NCBI GenBank assembly: GCA_050013075.1
Contig: JBEKFZ010000010.1
Span: 12,787 to 76,786, forward strand
Source of the DNA: JBEKIK01 sp050013075
GTDB taxonomy: Bacteria; Planctomycetota; Planctomycetia; Pirellulales; Thermoguttaceae
DNA: 64,000 nucleotides
Direction of reading: 5' to 3'
In this document: positions 51,072-59,375 of the stretch, one piece after another
How the letters are laid out: each line of letters opens with the position of its first letter
Numbering within the stretch: the first letter of the stretch is position 1
The notes under the pieces: generated by a model
Databases searched by the model: none
Told to the model about the DNA's origin: nothing
What the model saw: the letters and a program-made list of their open reading frames with translations, nothing else
Made by a program: the position numbers and the translations under genes

Positions 51072-53216
51072 TCATCGCGGCAGGCGGGTCACTACGCTCG
51101 CGGTCAGCGGTTCGCCGCGGAGTTCGTTCAGGTGCTCCAAGAGAATCCGCCGCACTTCGAGCACGGCCAGCGGATGGGTGTGGACCGTGGAATGATCGGC
51201 GGGCACGACGATCTCCGAAGAGGCATAATCCACGTGCGCGCTTTCCTTGGTCACCACGCCGTCGCCCTCGCCGGAGATTTTGTTCAGCCACCATTGTTGC
51301 GACGGAACAACGCCCACGATGTTGTGATACTTCACCCACGGAGGACGCCGGCTGGAGAGCATAACCGGAAAGATCGGTGAATGGGGCGAAAGTGAGTCGA
51401 TGCTGGTGTCAACCTTGACCAGCGATTTGTCCACGAAAGCGCCCGGGTTTTGCACGTAAAGTTTTTGCTGGCTGTTTATCAAAGTCTGGGGCAGGCTGAT
51501 CAACTTGCCCAGCAGCCATTGCGTGGTCTGGTTTGAAAACGGGCTGCCCCGATGAGGCGTGCCGATGGTTATCACCCGGCGTATCGACGGATTAGGTTGA
51601 AAATAAAACGTCTCGGCCAGTTTCTCGCGGACTTCCGCGTCCGTCTTGATCTGATCCAATGGCTCTTTGCTGACCAGTCGCCAATAGTCGTTGCCGCTGT
51701 TTAGGGTTTGCAGATCCGAGACCAGCCCGCCCATGCTGTGCCCGATCAGCACCATCTGATCCAGCGACGGTTCCTGCCGATTAGGATCGAGCGTCTGTCG
51801 GGCCTCGGCCAGATCGTGGCGCATTTGCATGGCCGAGAGCCAGAACGGCTGGCTGGTGGGATAAAGATAAAACCAAAATTGATAATGGTCGCGGATGTCC
51901 TCGGAACTGCGCAGGTCGTTGAACATCTCCATCCAGGTCATGGGCGAGGACCACAGGCCGTGAACCATTACAACCGGTATTTTGCCCGGCTCGTAGGGTT
52001 GCACCATGTAAAGGCCCATTACCGCGTCTTGCTTGTCCTGGCGGAGGTTGAAAATCGCCTCGGCCGGTTTCAAAAGATTTTCAGGCTTCAACAGAGTTTC
52101 CGGGTGCAAAAGTCCGGCCGTGGCCAGGGCGTCGAGTTCCGGATTCGAGAGGAAGTATGCCAGCGGCGTGGTCAGATCGCTCTCCAAGGGCACAAGATGG
52201 TGGTCGACAACCGTCTCGCTGGTGGTCAAGGGATCGTAAAGCTCCAGCACGCCCTGCTCGTGTGTCATATCCTGCCCGGAGCGCAAATCTTCACTGGACG
52301 AAGGCCGTAAAAACGCGGTTACCGGAAAACTTAAATTTCTTGGATAGTATTTGGCCCCCGCCGTACCGTCTTTATCGTTGTTCGGACGCACTGCAATCAA
52401 AGGAACGCCCAGGCCGTGCGCCAGATATTGGTTTTTAAGCCCCGTAATTTTAAAGTCCGAGACGAACTCGAATCGGGCGAAATCTTCCGGCTTCCACTGC
52501 GAACCCCTCAGCTTGCAAGTAATATCCCACGTGCCTGCCGCCGTGTGAATGGTTTTCGATGTCTCCGGCTTTAGCTCCTTGTTGGTGCAAATGATTCTCA
52601 ATCCCGATTCAAGGGCGCAGTTGTATAAGTCGCATGCCCCGCGATACTGCGGATCGTACGGATTGCGGGTCGAGTTGTAACGATCGTCGAACAGATATTG
52701 ATATGAATAAAGCACCGACGCGCCGAAAAGATCCAAGGCCACTTGTTTGTCCACGCGTTGGGCCTCCATGCCGCCCAGATACGCCAGTTCCGACATGGCA
52801 TACACCCGGTCGGCCACGGGTTCGCGGTTGTTAAACTCCTGAAGCCGCTTGATCAACCCTCTGGGATCGCTCCTGGATATGTATGTCAAGTTGTGCAGGC
52901 GGAGCAACTGCTCGGTCCGCTTGCTGGGACGCGGCCCATAGTATGACGTTAACTGTAACTGCTCAACCAGCGGATTCTGGGGAACCGTGCGAAGCGTAAC
53001 CCAGTTTGACGAGGCGCAACCGGCAACAAAGGTTAGAGCAACTAAAAAAACGCCAATGCTAGCAAGCCTGACATGGCGTGTATTATGGGCGGCACATACC
53101 GTGTGCGGCCCGTCCCACACACTACGTGTGCGAACTTTCCCCAATCCTTCACACCAGAATGAATAACGCTCTAGGCGCAATCGTTTTATCATTGTTGGAT
53201 GGCTGTAACGACGCAT
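51072..53216 (-). CDS. Lipase-like alpha/beta-hydrolase lipoprotein
   Basis: Up to 714 residues. A hydrophobic stretch with lipobox (SIGVFLVALTFVAGC, Cys about 67) marks an envelope lipoprotein. The C-terminal half is an alpha/beta hydrolase: oxyanion region 'VVMVHGLWSSPMTW', nucleophile elbow GHSMGG (Ser about 494), 'ITIGTPHRGSPFSNQ', and His candidates near 'ADHSTVHTHP'. It likely cleaves lipid or ester substrates outside the inner membrane. No start has a ribosome binding site: 53216 and 53192 are both possible, and the 5' part (about 53080-53125) is built from repeat-like CGTGTGCGGCCC sequence, so the true N-terminus is uncertain. Confidence 0.8.
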   Translation of the reverse strand: MRRYSHPTMIKRLRLERYSFWCEGLGKVRTRSVWDGPHTVCAAHNTRHVRLASIGVFLVALTFVAGCASSNWVTLRTVPQNPLVEQLQLTSYYGPRPSKRTEQLLRLHNLTYISRSDPRGLIKRLQEFNNREPVADRVYAMSELAYLGGMEAQRVDKQVALDLFGASVLYSYQYLFDDRYNSTRNPYDPQYRGACDLYNCALESGLRIICTNKELKPETSKTIHTAAGTWDITCKLRGSQWKPEDFARFEFVSDFKITGLKNQYLAHGLGVPLIAVRPNNDKDGTAGAKYYPRNLSFPVTAFLRPSSSEDLRSGQDMTHEQGVLELYDPLTTSETVVDHHLVPLESDLTTPLAYFLSNPELDALATAGLLHPETLLKPENLLKPAEAIFNLRQDKQDAVMGLYMVQPYEPGKIPVVMVHGLWSSPMTWMEMFNDLRSSEDIRDHYQFWFYLYPTSQPFWLSAMQMRHDLAEARQTLDPNRQEPSLDQMVLIGHSMGGLVSDLQTLNSGNDYWRLVSKEPLDQIKTDAEVREKLAETFYFQPNPSIRRVITIGTPHRGSPFSNQTTQWLLGKLISLPQTLINSQQKLYVQNPGAFVDKSLVKVDTSIDSLSPHSPIFPVMLSSRRPPWVKYHNIVGVVPSQQWWLNKISGEGDGVVTKESAHVDYASSEIVVPADHSTVHTHPLAVLEVRRILLEHLNELRGEPLTASVVTRLPR

Positions 53217-53362
53217 TACAACGCCGAAAAGTAATTTTGGATGATATGCGCAACGCGGGAAGCTTAGGCAATATGCCTCGCCAGGCCAATGCGCAGAACA
53301 TCACCCAGAAAAGGGCAGAGTACATTAAAGAAGCCGGGCCCGATCGTCAATGCCGATTTTCT

Positions 53363-53902
53363 TTACACATCCACCAATGGCAATTGGTTTTCGATCCAAT
53401 TTGTCACCCGGCCGATCGTCGGCATTTGGGCCAACAGCAAAAGCAAAAACGCTATGGCCGCTGCAATAGAGAGCATGGAATGTTCCACAACATAGGCGAT
53501 TAGCAGGAAGAACACCGTGCCTTCCAGCAATGCGCAGGCGACGATGGTTTTTGTTTGGAGCAAATACAAAAGCGCCTGGGCTTTGGTATTTTCTTTTTCC
53601 GTTTTGTCGGCGGCGGAGTTTTCGCTGGTTTGTTTGGCCTCGGAAAGAAGTATCCGTTGAATGTTTTTCCGTCCCTGGGCTACGATAATGCCCGGCAAAA
53701 TCGCCCACACGCTCAACATCATGGCGGCCATCGCCAAGGCAATGTATGTGAGCGTAGGTTGCTGGACGGCTTTGTTAAAATTCCCTGTCGCAAAAACCGC
53801 AATGATTAAAAAACTGAAACAGCCGAAACTCAATGCGGCCACTATGATTTGCAGGGTTCGCACTTTAGGCGTCAACTGCTCGCGCCAATCGGACGTGGAC
53901 AT
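53363..53902 (-). CDS. Small multi-pass membrane protein, unknown
   Basis: 179 residues with four hydrophobic segments in two pairs (about 17-39, 50-74, 118-134, 140-163), separated by a charged cytosolic stretch 'KNIQRILLSEAKQTSENSAADKTEKENTKAQ'. No family recognised. AAGGAT lies about 6 bases before the ATG. On the same strand as the lipase-like gene downstream, 146 bases away. Confidence 0.7.
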   Translation of the reverse strand: MSTSDWREQLTPKVRTLQIIVAALSFGCFSFLIIAVFATGNFNKAVQQPTLTYIALAMAAMMLSVWAILPGIIVAQGRKNIQRILLSEAKQTSENSAADKTEKENTKAQALLYLLQTKTIVACALLEGTVFFLLIAYVVEHSMLSIAAAIAFLLLLLAQMPTIGRVTNWIENQLPLVDV

Positions 53903-53990
53903 GGCATTATCCTTATGAACGTGTAATTAATACCGCATGAATGATTTATTTAGGGGCATATTCATCGTTTAGCTCCCAACAAAGGGGATT

Positions 53991-55040
53991 TCACGCTGCC
54001 TGGCGATGGGCTTCGACTGGCTCGAAGGCGCACTGTTCGGCCTCCCAGGTTTCGGTCCATGCGCACCCGGCCCAGGAAAGTCCCACGCCGAAACCGATCA
54101 TCAGCGTCTGCTTGCCGGGCCGCAATCTGCCCCCGACGCGCAGGTCGTGGATCAAAATCGGAATCGTCGAGGAAACCGTGTTCCCGTAGTGTTCCAAGGC
54201 CTCGGGCATTTTTTCCAAGTCCAGATTAAGGCGTTTGCGCAGATAATCCAGCATTAAGGCCGTTGCCTGGTGCATTAGATATATATCGACCTTGTCGCGC
54301 GTCCATTTCGACTGGGTCAGGAGGCGGTCGATCATAGGCGGCACCACGTCGAGGGAGAACTTGACCAACTCCGGCCCGTCCATGAACAGGCTGCTGGGCC
54401 AGCGCTTGCGCTTGCTCGGCTGGATTGCGCCGTTTTTAGACCGGGCCCCGCCTTCCGTGACCATCAATGTATTGGCCCCTCGACCATCGGTGCCGAAAAT
54501 GAATTGACCCAGCGAAGGCTCGTCCGATGCCTCGACCAAAGTGGCTGCCGCCCCGTCCCCGAAGATGGTTCGCAACGAACGGTCGCTGGGGTCGATATAC
54601 TTGGAATATGTTTCCGCCGTGATTAAAAGCACCCGCCGCGCGGCCCCGCTGCGGATCAGACCGTCGGCCATCGACAGCCCATAAACAAAACCCGAGCATC
54701 CCAAGTTGAAATCCAACGCTCCGATTGAAGTAGGCAGTCTCAGGCGATGCTGCATGATACAGGCCGTGGTGGGCAAAAGATAATCCGGCGTTTGCGTGCA
54801 AAACAGAAGAAAGTCGATCGATTCCCGGTCGATGTTGTGCCGGGCGAAAAGCCGCTCCGCCGCCGCCACGCCCAGGTCCGATGCGCATTGGTCCGGCTCG
54901 GCTATATGGCGGTTCCGAACGCCTGTCTTGGCAAAGATCGTCTCGATATCCCATTTGGCGAACATCGAGGCTAATTGCTCTATGTTTTCCACTTTTTCCG
55001 GCAAATGAACGGCAATGGGGCCTATTGCGGAATACGGCAT
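53991..55040 (-). CDS. 3-oxoacyl-ACP synthase III (FabH-type)
   Basis: 349 residues, thiolase fold. The catalytic triad can be read as Cys115 (NLGCSGFVYGL), His257 (LMHQATALM) and Asn287 (YGNTVSSTIPI); 'IFGDGAAATLVE' and 'MIGFGVGLSWAGCAW' are also family marks. It would condense an acyl-CoA with malonyl-ACP to start fatty-acid or related chains. No other fatty-acid gene is adjacent, so a specialised KAS III role is as likely as the housekeeping one. AAGGGAG stands about 11 bases before the ATG. Confidence 0.88.
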   Translation of the reverse strand: MPYSAIGPIAVHLPEKVENIEQLASMFAKWDIETIFAKTGVRNRHIAEPDQCASDLGVAAAERLFARHNIDRESIDFLLFCTQTPDYLLPTTACIMQHRLRLPTSIGALDFNLGCSGFVYGLSMADGLIRSGAARRVLLITAETYSKYIDPSDRSLRTIFGDGAAATLVEASDEPSLGQFIFGTDGRGANTLMVTEGGARSKNGAIQPSKRKRWPSSLFMDGPELVKFSLDVVPPMIDRLLTQSKWTRDKVDIYLMHQATALMLDYLRKRLNLDLEKMPEALEHYGNTVSSTIPILIHDLRVGGRLRPGKQTLMIGFGVGLSWAGCAWTETWEAEQCAFEPVEAHRQAA

Positions 55041-55429
55041 AATCTTGTCTTGCTCCCTTGGTACAAAAACCTGCTACCATAGCCCCCCGGGCAGGGTATA
55101 AAAGTACCAAATTCAACCACAAAGGTCAACACCAATCGCTTGTTTCATGCTTATATCATGATCCATAACAAGATAATAGAAAAGGGGATAGGCATGGTTT
55201 TACTAAAAGCCGATCCAACTCCCCTCTCCCTCCGATAGAGGGCCATGGTGAGGGTGAATTTGTCGATAGTTATCGACTCTTATCCCTAAGCCGGAGGTAC
55301 TTATTGCTCTTGACGATTTTAACAACTCTATTTAATTTCCCCCAACAACATCATAACCACTCTATGCCTTATCAGTTACTACCTATCGCGGCATAAAGCC
55401 ATAACCGAATAGTTCATATTTTAGATAAG
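55041..55429. other. Divergent intergenic region
   Basis: About 390 bases, no gene seen. Includes a degenerate CCCTCTCCCTCCGATAGAGG / GGTGAGGG repeat (about 55210-55255), related to the interior of the element after ftsH. Confidence 0.5.
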
Positions 55430-56236
55430 ATGCCTTTTCCGCAGTTGTGCATAGTTAAAAAAACTTTTGCTATTTGCAGGTTTCCGTTGATGCTTGTCTT
55501 GGCCCTGGTTGGCAGTGGAATTGCCGCCGACTGGCCCGATACGCGAACGGCAGGGCCTTTTATCTGCCGAGCGGATTTTTCCCTCCAAGGCATCGGCCCT
55601 TTTCTGGATGAACTATCTCGACTGCAAAACGACCTGGTGCATGCACTAGACATTCCCCTGGCAAAGGAAGCCATCCAGATTTATCTTTTCCACGACCGGC
55701 AAACCTACGATCGCTATCTGAAACAGCACTTTCCCAACGTGCCGTTTCGTCGGGCGGTTTACATCAAGGGCAATGGGCCGGGCAGGGTGTTCGCTTTTCT
55801 CAGTCCCCAATTTGAAATCGACCTGCGCCATGAATGTACGCACGCTTTATTACATGCCTCGTTGAAAAACATCCCCTTGTGGTTGGACGAAGGTTTGGCC
55901 GGCTATTTTGAACTGCCCGCCGAAAAACGTGCTTCAGGCAATCCGCATTTTAGCGACGTTCGTTGGAATGTATGGTTGGGCATGGTCCCCAACATTGAGA
56001 ATCTGGAAAAATGTACCGAACTTACGCAGATGGGCAAGGCGGAATATCGCGACTGCTGGGCTTGGGTCTGCTTTATGCTTCATGGCCCGGGCGAAGCCCA
56101 CGAGGAGTTGGTAAATTATCTGCATGAGCTGCAAACTCAAAATCCGCCCGACTTACTAAGCGATCGCCTTAAACGCCGCATTCCAGAGTTGCATAAGAGT
56201 TTTGCGGATTATTTTAAAACTTGGAAAACCAAATAA
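55430..56236 (+). CDS. Secreted gluzincin-like metallopeptidase (DUF1570-type)
   Basis: 268 residues. A hydrophobic N-terminal segment (about 17-33) acts as signal peptide. The zinc motif is HECTH (134-138, in DLRHECTHALLH) with the follow-on 'PLWLDEGLAGYFELP' (Glu154 or Glu161 as third ligand), the peptidase arrangement seen in planctomycete DUF1570 proteins. The C-terminus is helical. It probably cleaves peptides in the periplasm or outside; substrate unknown. The ATG at 55430 lacks a good ribosome binding site; a second in-frame ATG is at 55490. Confidence 0.78.
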   Translation: MPFPQLCIVKKTFAICRFPLMLVLALVGSGIAADWPDTRTAGPFICRADFSLQGIGPFLDELSRLQNDLVHALDIPLAKEAIQIYLFHDRQTYDRYLKQHFPNVPFRRAVYIKGNGPGRVFAFLSPQFEIDLRHECTHALLHASLKNIPLWLDEGLAGYFELPAEKRASGNPHFSDVRWNVWLGMVPNIENLEKCTELTQMGKAEYRDCWAWVCFMLHGPGEAHEELVNYLHELQTQNPPDLLSDRLKRRIPELHKSFADYFKTWKTK

Positions 56237-56722
56237 CCTGATTTATGTTTAACGAATCCATCTATTGCCCCGGAGGGGCTTAGTTGTGTAGCCAGGGACG
56301 TGAGTCCCTGGTACAGGTCTAAACGGCGGATCAAGCCCTGAAAGGGCGGCATTGATAGGCGTTTTCCACTTCAATGTCGCCCTTTCAGGGCTTTTTTATT
56401 TGCGTATCCTATCTCCCGGCGGCTAACGCCGCCGGCTATACGACTAAGCCCCTCCGGGGCAAAATATAACCAAGTCCCTCCGGGGCAAAATATTACCATA
56501 CTTCATCCAAAACTCAGGTAAATAAGATTTCCTACACACACCAAACCTTTCTCTATATTCAGCTTGTTGCGCATCTTGCCGCAAACTCCTATACCTCCCT
56601 GCCTTGCCATTCCTTCTTTCCGTTCAAATCGGAAAACTTGACTAAACCCACAAATTCACCGTGACGATACCCAATGTGGAGTTCTTTTAATCCGCTGCCA
56701 TCAATGCGCGCAGGGTGTAACC
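56237..56722. other. Intergenic region with long hairpin element
   Basis: About 490 bases, mostly the inverted-repeat element at 56265-56462, followed by a partial extra copy of its end (TCCCTCCGGGGCAAAATAT at about 56467). No gene seen. Confidence 0.6.
56265..56462. repeat. 198-base inverted-repeat element with nested hairpins
   Basis: Terminal arms of 29 bases, TTGCCCCGGAGGGGCTTAGT... and ...ACTAAGCCCCTCCGGGGCAA, with two mismatches. Inside are CCAGGGAC/GTCCCTGG, AAGCCCTGAAAGGGC/GCCCTTTCAGGGCTT and CGGCGGC/GCCGCCG hairpins. Confidence 0.85.
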
Positions 56723-59179
56723 ATGTCGGTCCGAAAACTATTTACTATTGTTATCCTTCTGGAATTCTTGGGTATGGCCTCCGTTGCCATTGCCCAGGAA
56801 ACGTCATCCGCATCTGTCCAGGGCACATCATCTGGCTCTGGAAGTAAAACCATTGGTGAGCGATTGGACGATTTTGGTCGGACGCTCTTTGGCGGTTTAT
56901 TTTCAGACAATAAAGATAACCGTGACAATAAAAAGAATAAAGAGAATTCACAAAATAATAAGCAGGCGCCTCGGCCAATACCCGGGAAATACGTCCCGTA
57001 CCAGGATTCCAGCAATACTCCCGATTCCAAGGACGGCGCCGTCATAAAGTCATCCAACACCAATCAGCAACAAACGGCCGGCAACTCTTCATCTCGATCG
57101 GTTCGAGTATACAGGTCCGATAGTTACACCTCTTCACCTGCTGCCCAGGTGTCGGAGAATCGTCCGGGACGGCGGTATTATGAAGAACCAAAGGTTCAGG
57201 ACAATGCCGATACTCCGGAAAACACACAGTTGACGCCGATCGCTCCTTCGAGACAAGCATTCGTTGTCATTCAAGATAAAAAATCGGATGGATCCGTGGA
57301 ACTTTCCGATCAGAGTGCTGGGATTACTCGGCCGTTGTACGAACGACTTTCACAATTTCGCCGTTCGGTATTTGATGCTTCCTCCGGCGATTCATCCCTG
57401 CCGGGTACTTCTTCTTCGGCAAAAGAAGGAGCATTCAAGCCAAAAGGTTCACGACCCGCTGTAATCAATCCATTTTCAGTTTCTAGCGAATCGGCCCGGC
57501 CGATAACGGACAAAACCGCCGGGGTTAACACTGCCAGCCGGCCCACTCCGGCAAAACGTCCGGCTTCGGCGGCGTCTTCCGATCATCCGTTGGTCGCGGA
57601 GCGGACTTCGCCGATAATAGACTTTGATGGTGCGACCGTTTCCGAAGGGCTATCCGCTGAAAAACCGGATGATGCAAAAGACGCCGGAAAGTTTTTTGCC
57701 GACGCCGAAACTCCGGCAGCAAGCGAAGTAAACGGCATTCTTTTCGCGCACAAGAGCCCCATTCTCAGCGTGGAGACTCACGGAGCGCGGAAAATTACAG
57801 TCGGCAAGGAATCCTCTTATGAAGTTAAGATCCTCAACTCCGGAGACGTGGCGGCCGAGGATCTGATCGTATTTGTGAATCTTCCCGAATGGGCCGAAGT
57901 GATCGGCGCGGAAGCCAGTATCGGTTCGACCCAAACTGCGTCTGCGGTTCAAATATCCGCGCCTTTCCTCTGGAAAGTAGGGCGTTTAGAGGCCAAATCG
58001 CAGGAAAAAATGGCCCTGCGCATAGTGCCTCGCCAAAGCCGACCCTTTGATTTGGCCGTGCGTTGGGAATTCAAGCCCGCCGCTTCTGGGGCCTTGATTG
58101 AAGTGCAGGAGCCTAAGCTAGAAATGCAACTGGACGGGCCTCGCGAAGTCTTTTACGGCAAGAAAGAAACTTATCGGCTGAAACTCTCCAACACTGGCAC
58201 CGGTAATGCCGAGGGCCTTTCGATCAAGTTTTTACCGGTCGGTCCGGGCGATCACCTGCCGGCAACTTATGAATTGGGCGTTTTGCCCGCCGGCGAGGAC
58301 AAACTGATTGAAGTGGAACTCACCGCGCGCCAGTCCGGAATGCTCGAAATCCAAGTCGAGGCCAAAGGCGACGCCGGCCTTCATGCCGAATTGGCTGAAA
58401 AGGTACTTGTCCGCCGCGCAGGACTGGATATCAGCGTGGAAGGACCGAAGTTGCAGTTTGTGGGCGCCACTGCGGCTTATATCGTACGCCTGAGCAACAC
58501 CGGCAACGCCCCGGCCAAAAACATCAATTTTACCGCCATTCTTCCGGCCGGTCTGAAATATCTTAGCGGCATAGAAGGCGCACGCGGCGAAAGCGGCGGC
58601 AATAAATTGCATTGGTCCTCTGAAACAGTCAATCCCGACTCCGTCCAAACCTTTGCAATCAAGTGTATTCCGAGTGCGGCGGGCATCAGCCGCGTGGAAG
58701 TAGCCGCGAGCGCCGAAGATGATTTGACCGCCTCGGCCGTGGCCGTTACCCAGGTTGAATCGGTGGCTAATTTGGCGCTCGAGGTGAAAGACCCCGGCGC
58801 CCCGGTGCCGGTTGGCGAAGAAACCGTCTACGAAATCCGCGTGCGCAATCGCGGGACTAAAGATGCCGAAGGAGTCGAGGTAATCGGATACTTTTCCCGC
58901 GGTATCGAACCGACCGGGGCCGAAGGCGGTGCAAACCGCATCGCATCGGGTCAAGTCGTGTTCATGCCGATTCCCACGATCACCCCCGGGACTGAAATAG
59001 TGCTCAAAATCCGCGCACGCGCCGAAGCGCCCGGGAATCATGTTTTCCGCGCCGAGATGTACTGCAAAGCCCTAGGTTCACGACTGGTATCGGAGGAAGT
59101 CACGCTCTATTACCAGGATGCGTTGGCGATACCGCAAAATTTGCAGGCCCGGCCGCCGCTGGACCGCAGCATCCGTTAG
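56723..59179 (+). CDS. Secreted DUF11-repeat protein
   Basis: 818 residues. Signal peptide about 1-24 (LFTIVILLEFLGMASVAIA), a disordered Ser/Asn/Lys-rich region (25-340), then four beta-sandwich DUF11-type repeats, each with a 'Y.V...N.G...A....V...LP.G' pattern: 'SSYEVKILNSGDVAAEDLIVFVNLPEW', 'ETYRLKLSNTGTGNAEGLSI', 'AAYIVRLSNTGNAPAKNINFTAILPAGL', 'TVYEIRVRNRGTKDAEGVEVIGYF'. Such repeats occur in large surface and wall-like proteins. No catalytic motif. The ribosome binding site is weak. Confidence 0.82.
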   Translation: MSVRKLFTIVILLEFLGMASVAIAQETSSASVQGTSSGSGSKTIGERLDDFGRTLFGGLFSDNKDNRDNKKNKENSQNNKQAPRPIPGKYVPYQDSSNTPDSKDGAVIKSSNTNQQQTAGNSSSRSVRVYRSDSYTSSPAAQVSENRPGRRYYEEPKVQDNADTPENTQLTPIAPSRQAFVVIQDKKSDGSVELSDQSAGITRPLYERLSQFRRSVFDASSGDSSLPGTSSSAKEGAFKPKGSRPAVINPFSVSSESARPITDKTAGVNTASRPTPAKRPASAASSDHPLVAERTSPIIDFDGATVSEGLSAEKPDDAKDAGKFFADAETPAASEVNGILFAHKSPILSVETHGARKITVGKESSYEVKILNSGDVAAEDLIVFVNLPEWAEVIGAEASIGSTQTASAVQISAPFLWKVGRLEAKSQEKMALRIVPRQSRPFDLAVRWEFKPAASGALIEVQEPKLEMQLDGPREVFYGKKETYRLKLSNTGTGNAEGLSIKFLPVGPGDHLPATYELGVLPAGEDKLIEVELTARQSGMLEIQVEAKGDAGLHAELAEKVLVRRAGLDISVEGPKLQFVGATAAYIVRLSNTGNAPAKNINFTAILPAGLKYLSGIEGARGESGGNKLHWSSETVNPDSVQTFAIKCIPSAAGISRVEVAASAEDDLTASAVAVTQVESVANLALEVKDPGAPVPVGEETVYEIRVRNRGTKDAEGVEVIGYFSRGIEPTGAEGGANRIASGQVVFMPIPTITPGTEIVLKIRARAEAPGNHVFRAEMYCKALGSRLVSEEVTLYYQDALAIPQNLQARPPLDRSIR

Positions 59180-59216
59180 CGTCCATTAAAGCACGCCCGG
59201 CGCCATCTTTGCAAGT

Positions 59217-59232
59217 AAACCGCTTGCGGTTT
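59217..59232. repeat. Palindromic repeat AAACCGCTTGCGGTTT
   Basis: Third full copy of the palindrome at 3472-3487 (reverse complement), 38 bases after the DUF11 gene, followed by CGC. Confidence 0.7.
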
Positions 59233-59242
59233 CGCAATCTAG

Positions 59243-59348
59243 TCCCAAAATAAGATTATGTTGGATTGGCAGTTGTACTGTCACCCCTAAATGCGGAGTT
59301 TTGCAGGGATGGGAGTTCAACTCCCGCCCTAACTTAAACATTTTGGGA
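59243..59348. repeat. Inverted-repeat element with two hairpins
   Basis: Short end arms TCCCAAAAT / ATTTTGGGA enclose TGGCAGTTGTACTGTCACCCC and GGGAGTTCAACTCCCGCCC hairpins. In reverse orientation they match the two hairpins of the insertion in the toxin-antitoxin operon at 10829-10981. Confidence 0.7.
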
Positions 59349-59375
59349 TAAGCTTTTAATGTCCGGCAACCGCTT

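Noticed and set aside
56237..56722. Structured element considered as a riboswitch
   Set aside because: The 29-base terminal arms and the partial repeated end fit a mobile repeat better, and it matches no riboswitch class I recognise.
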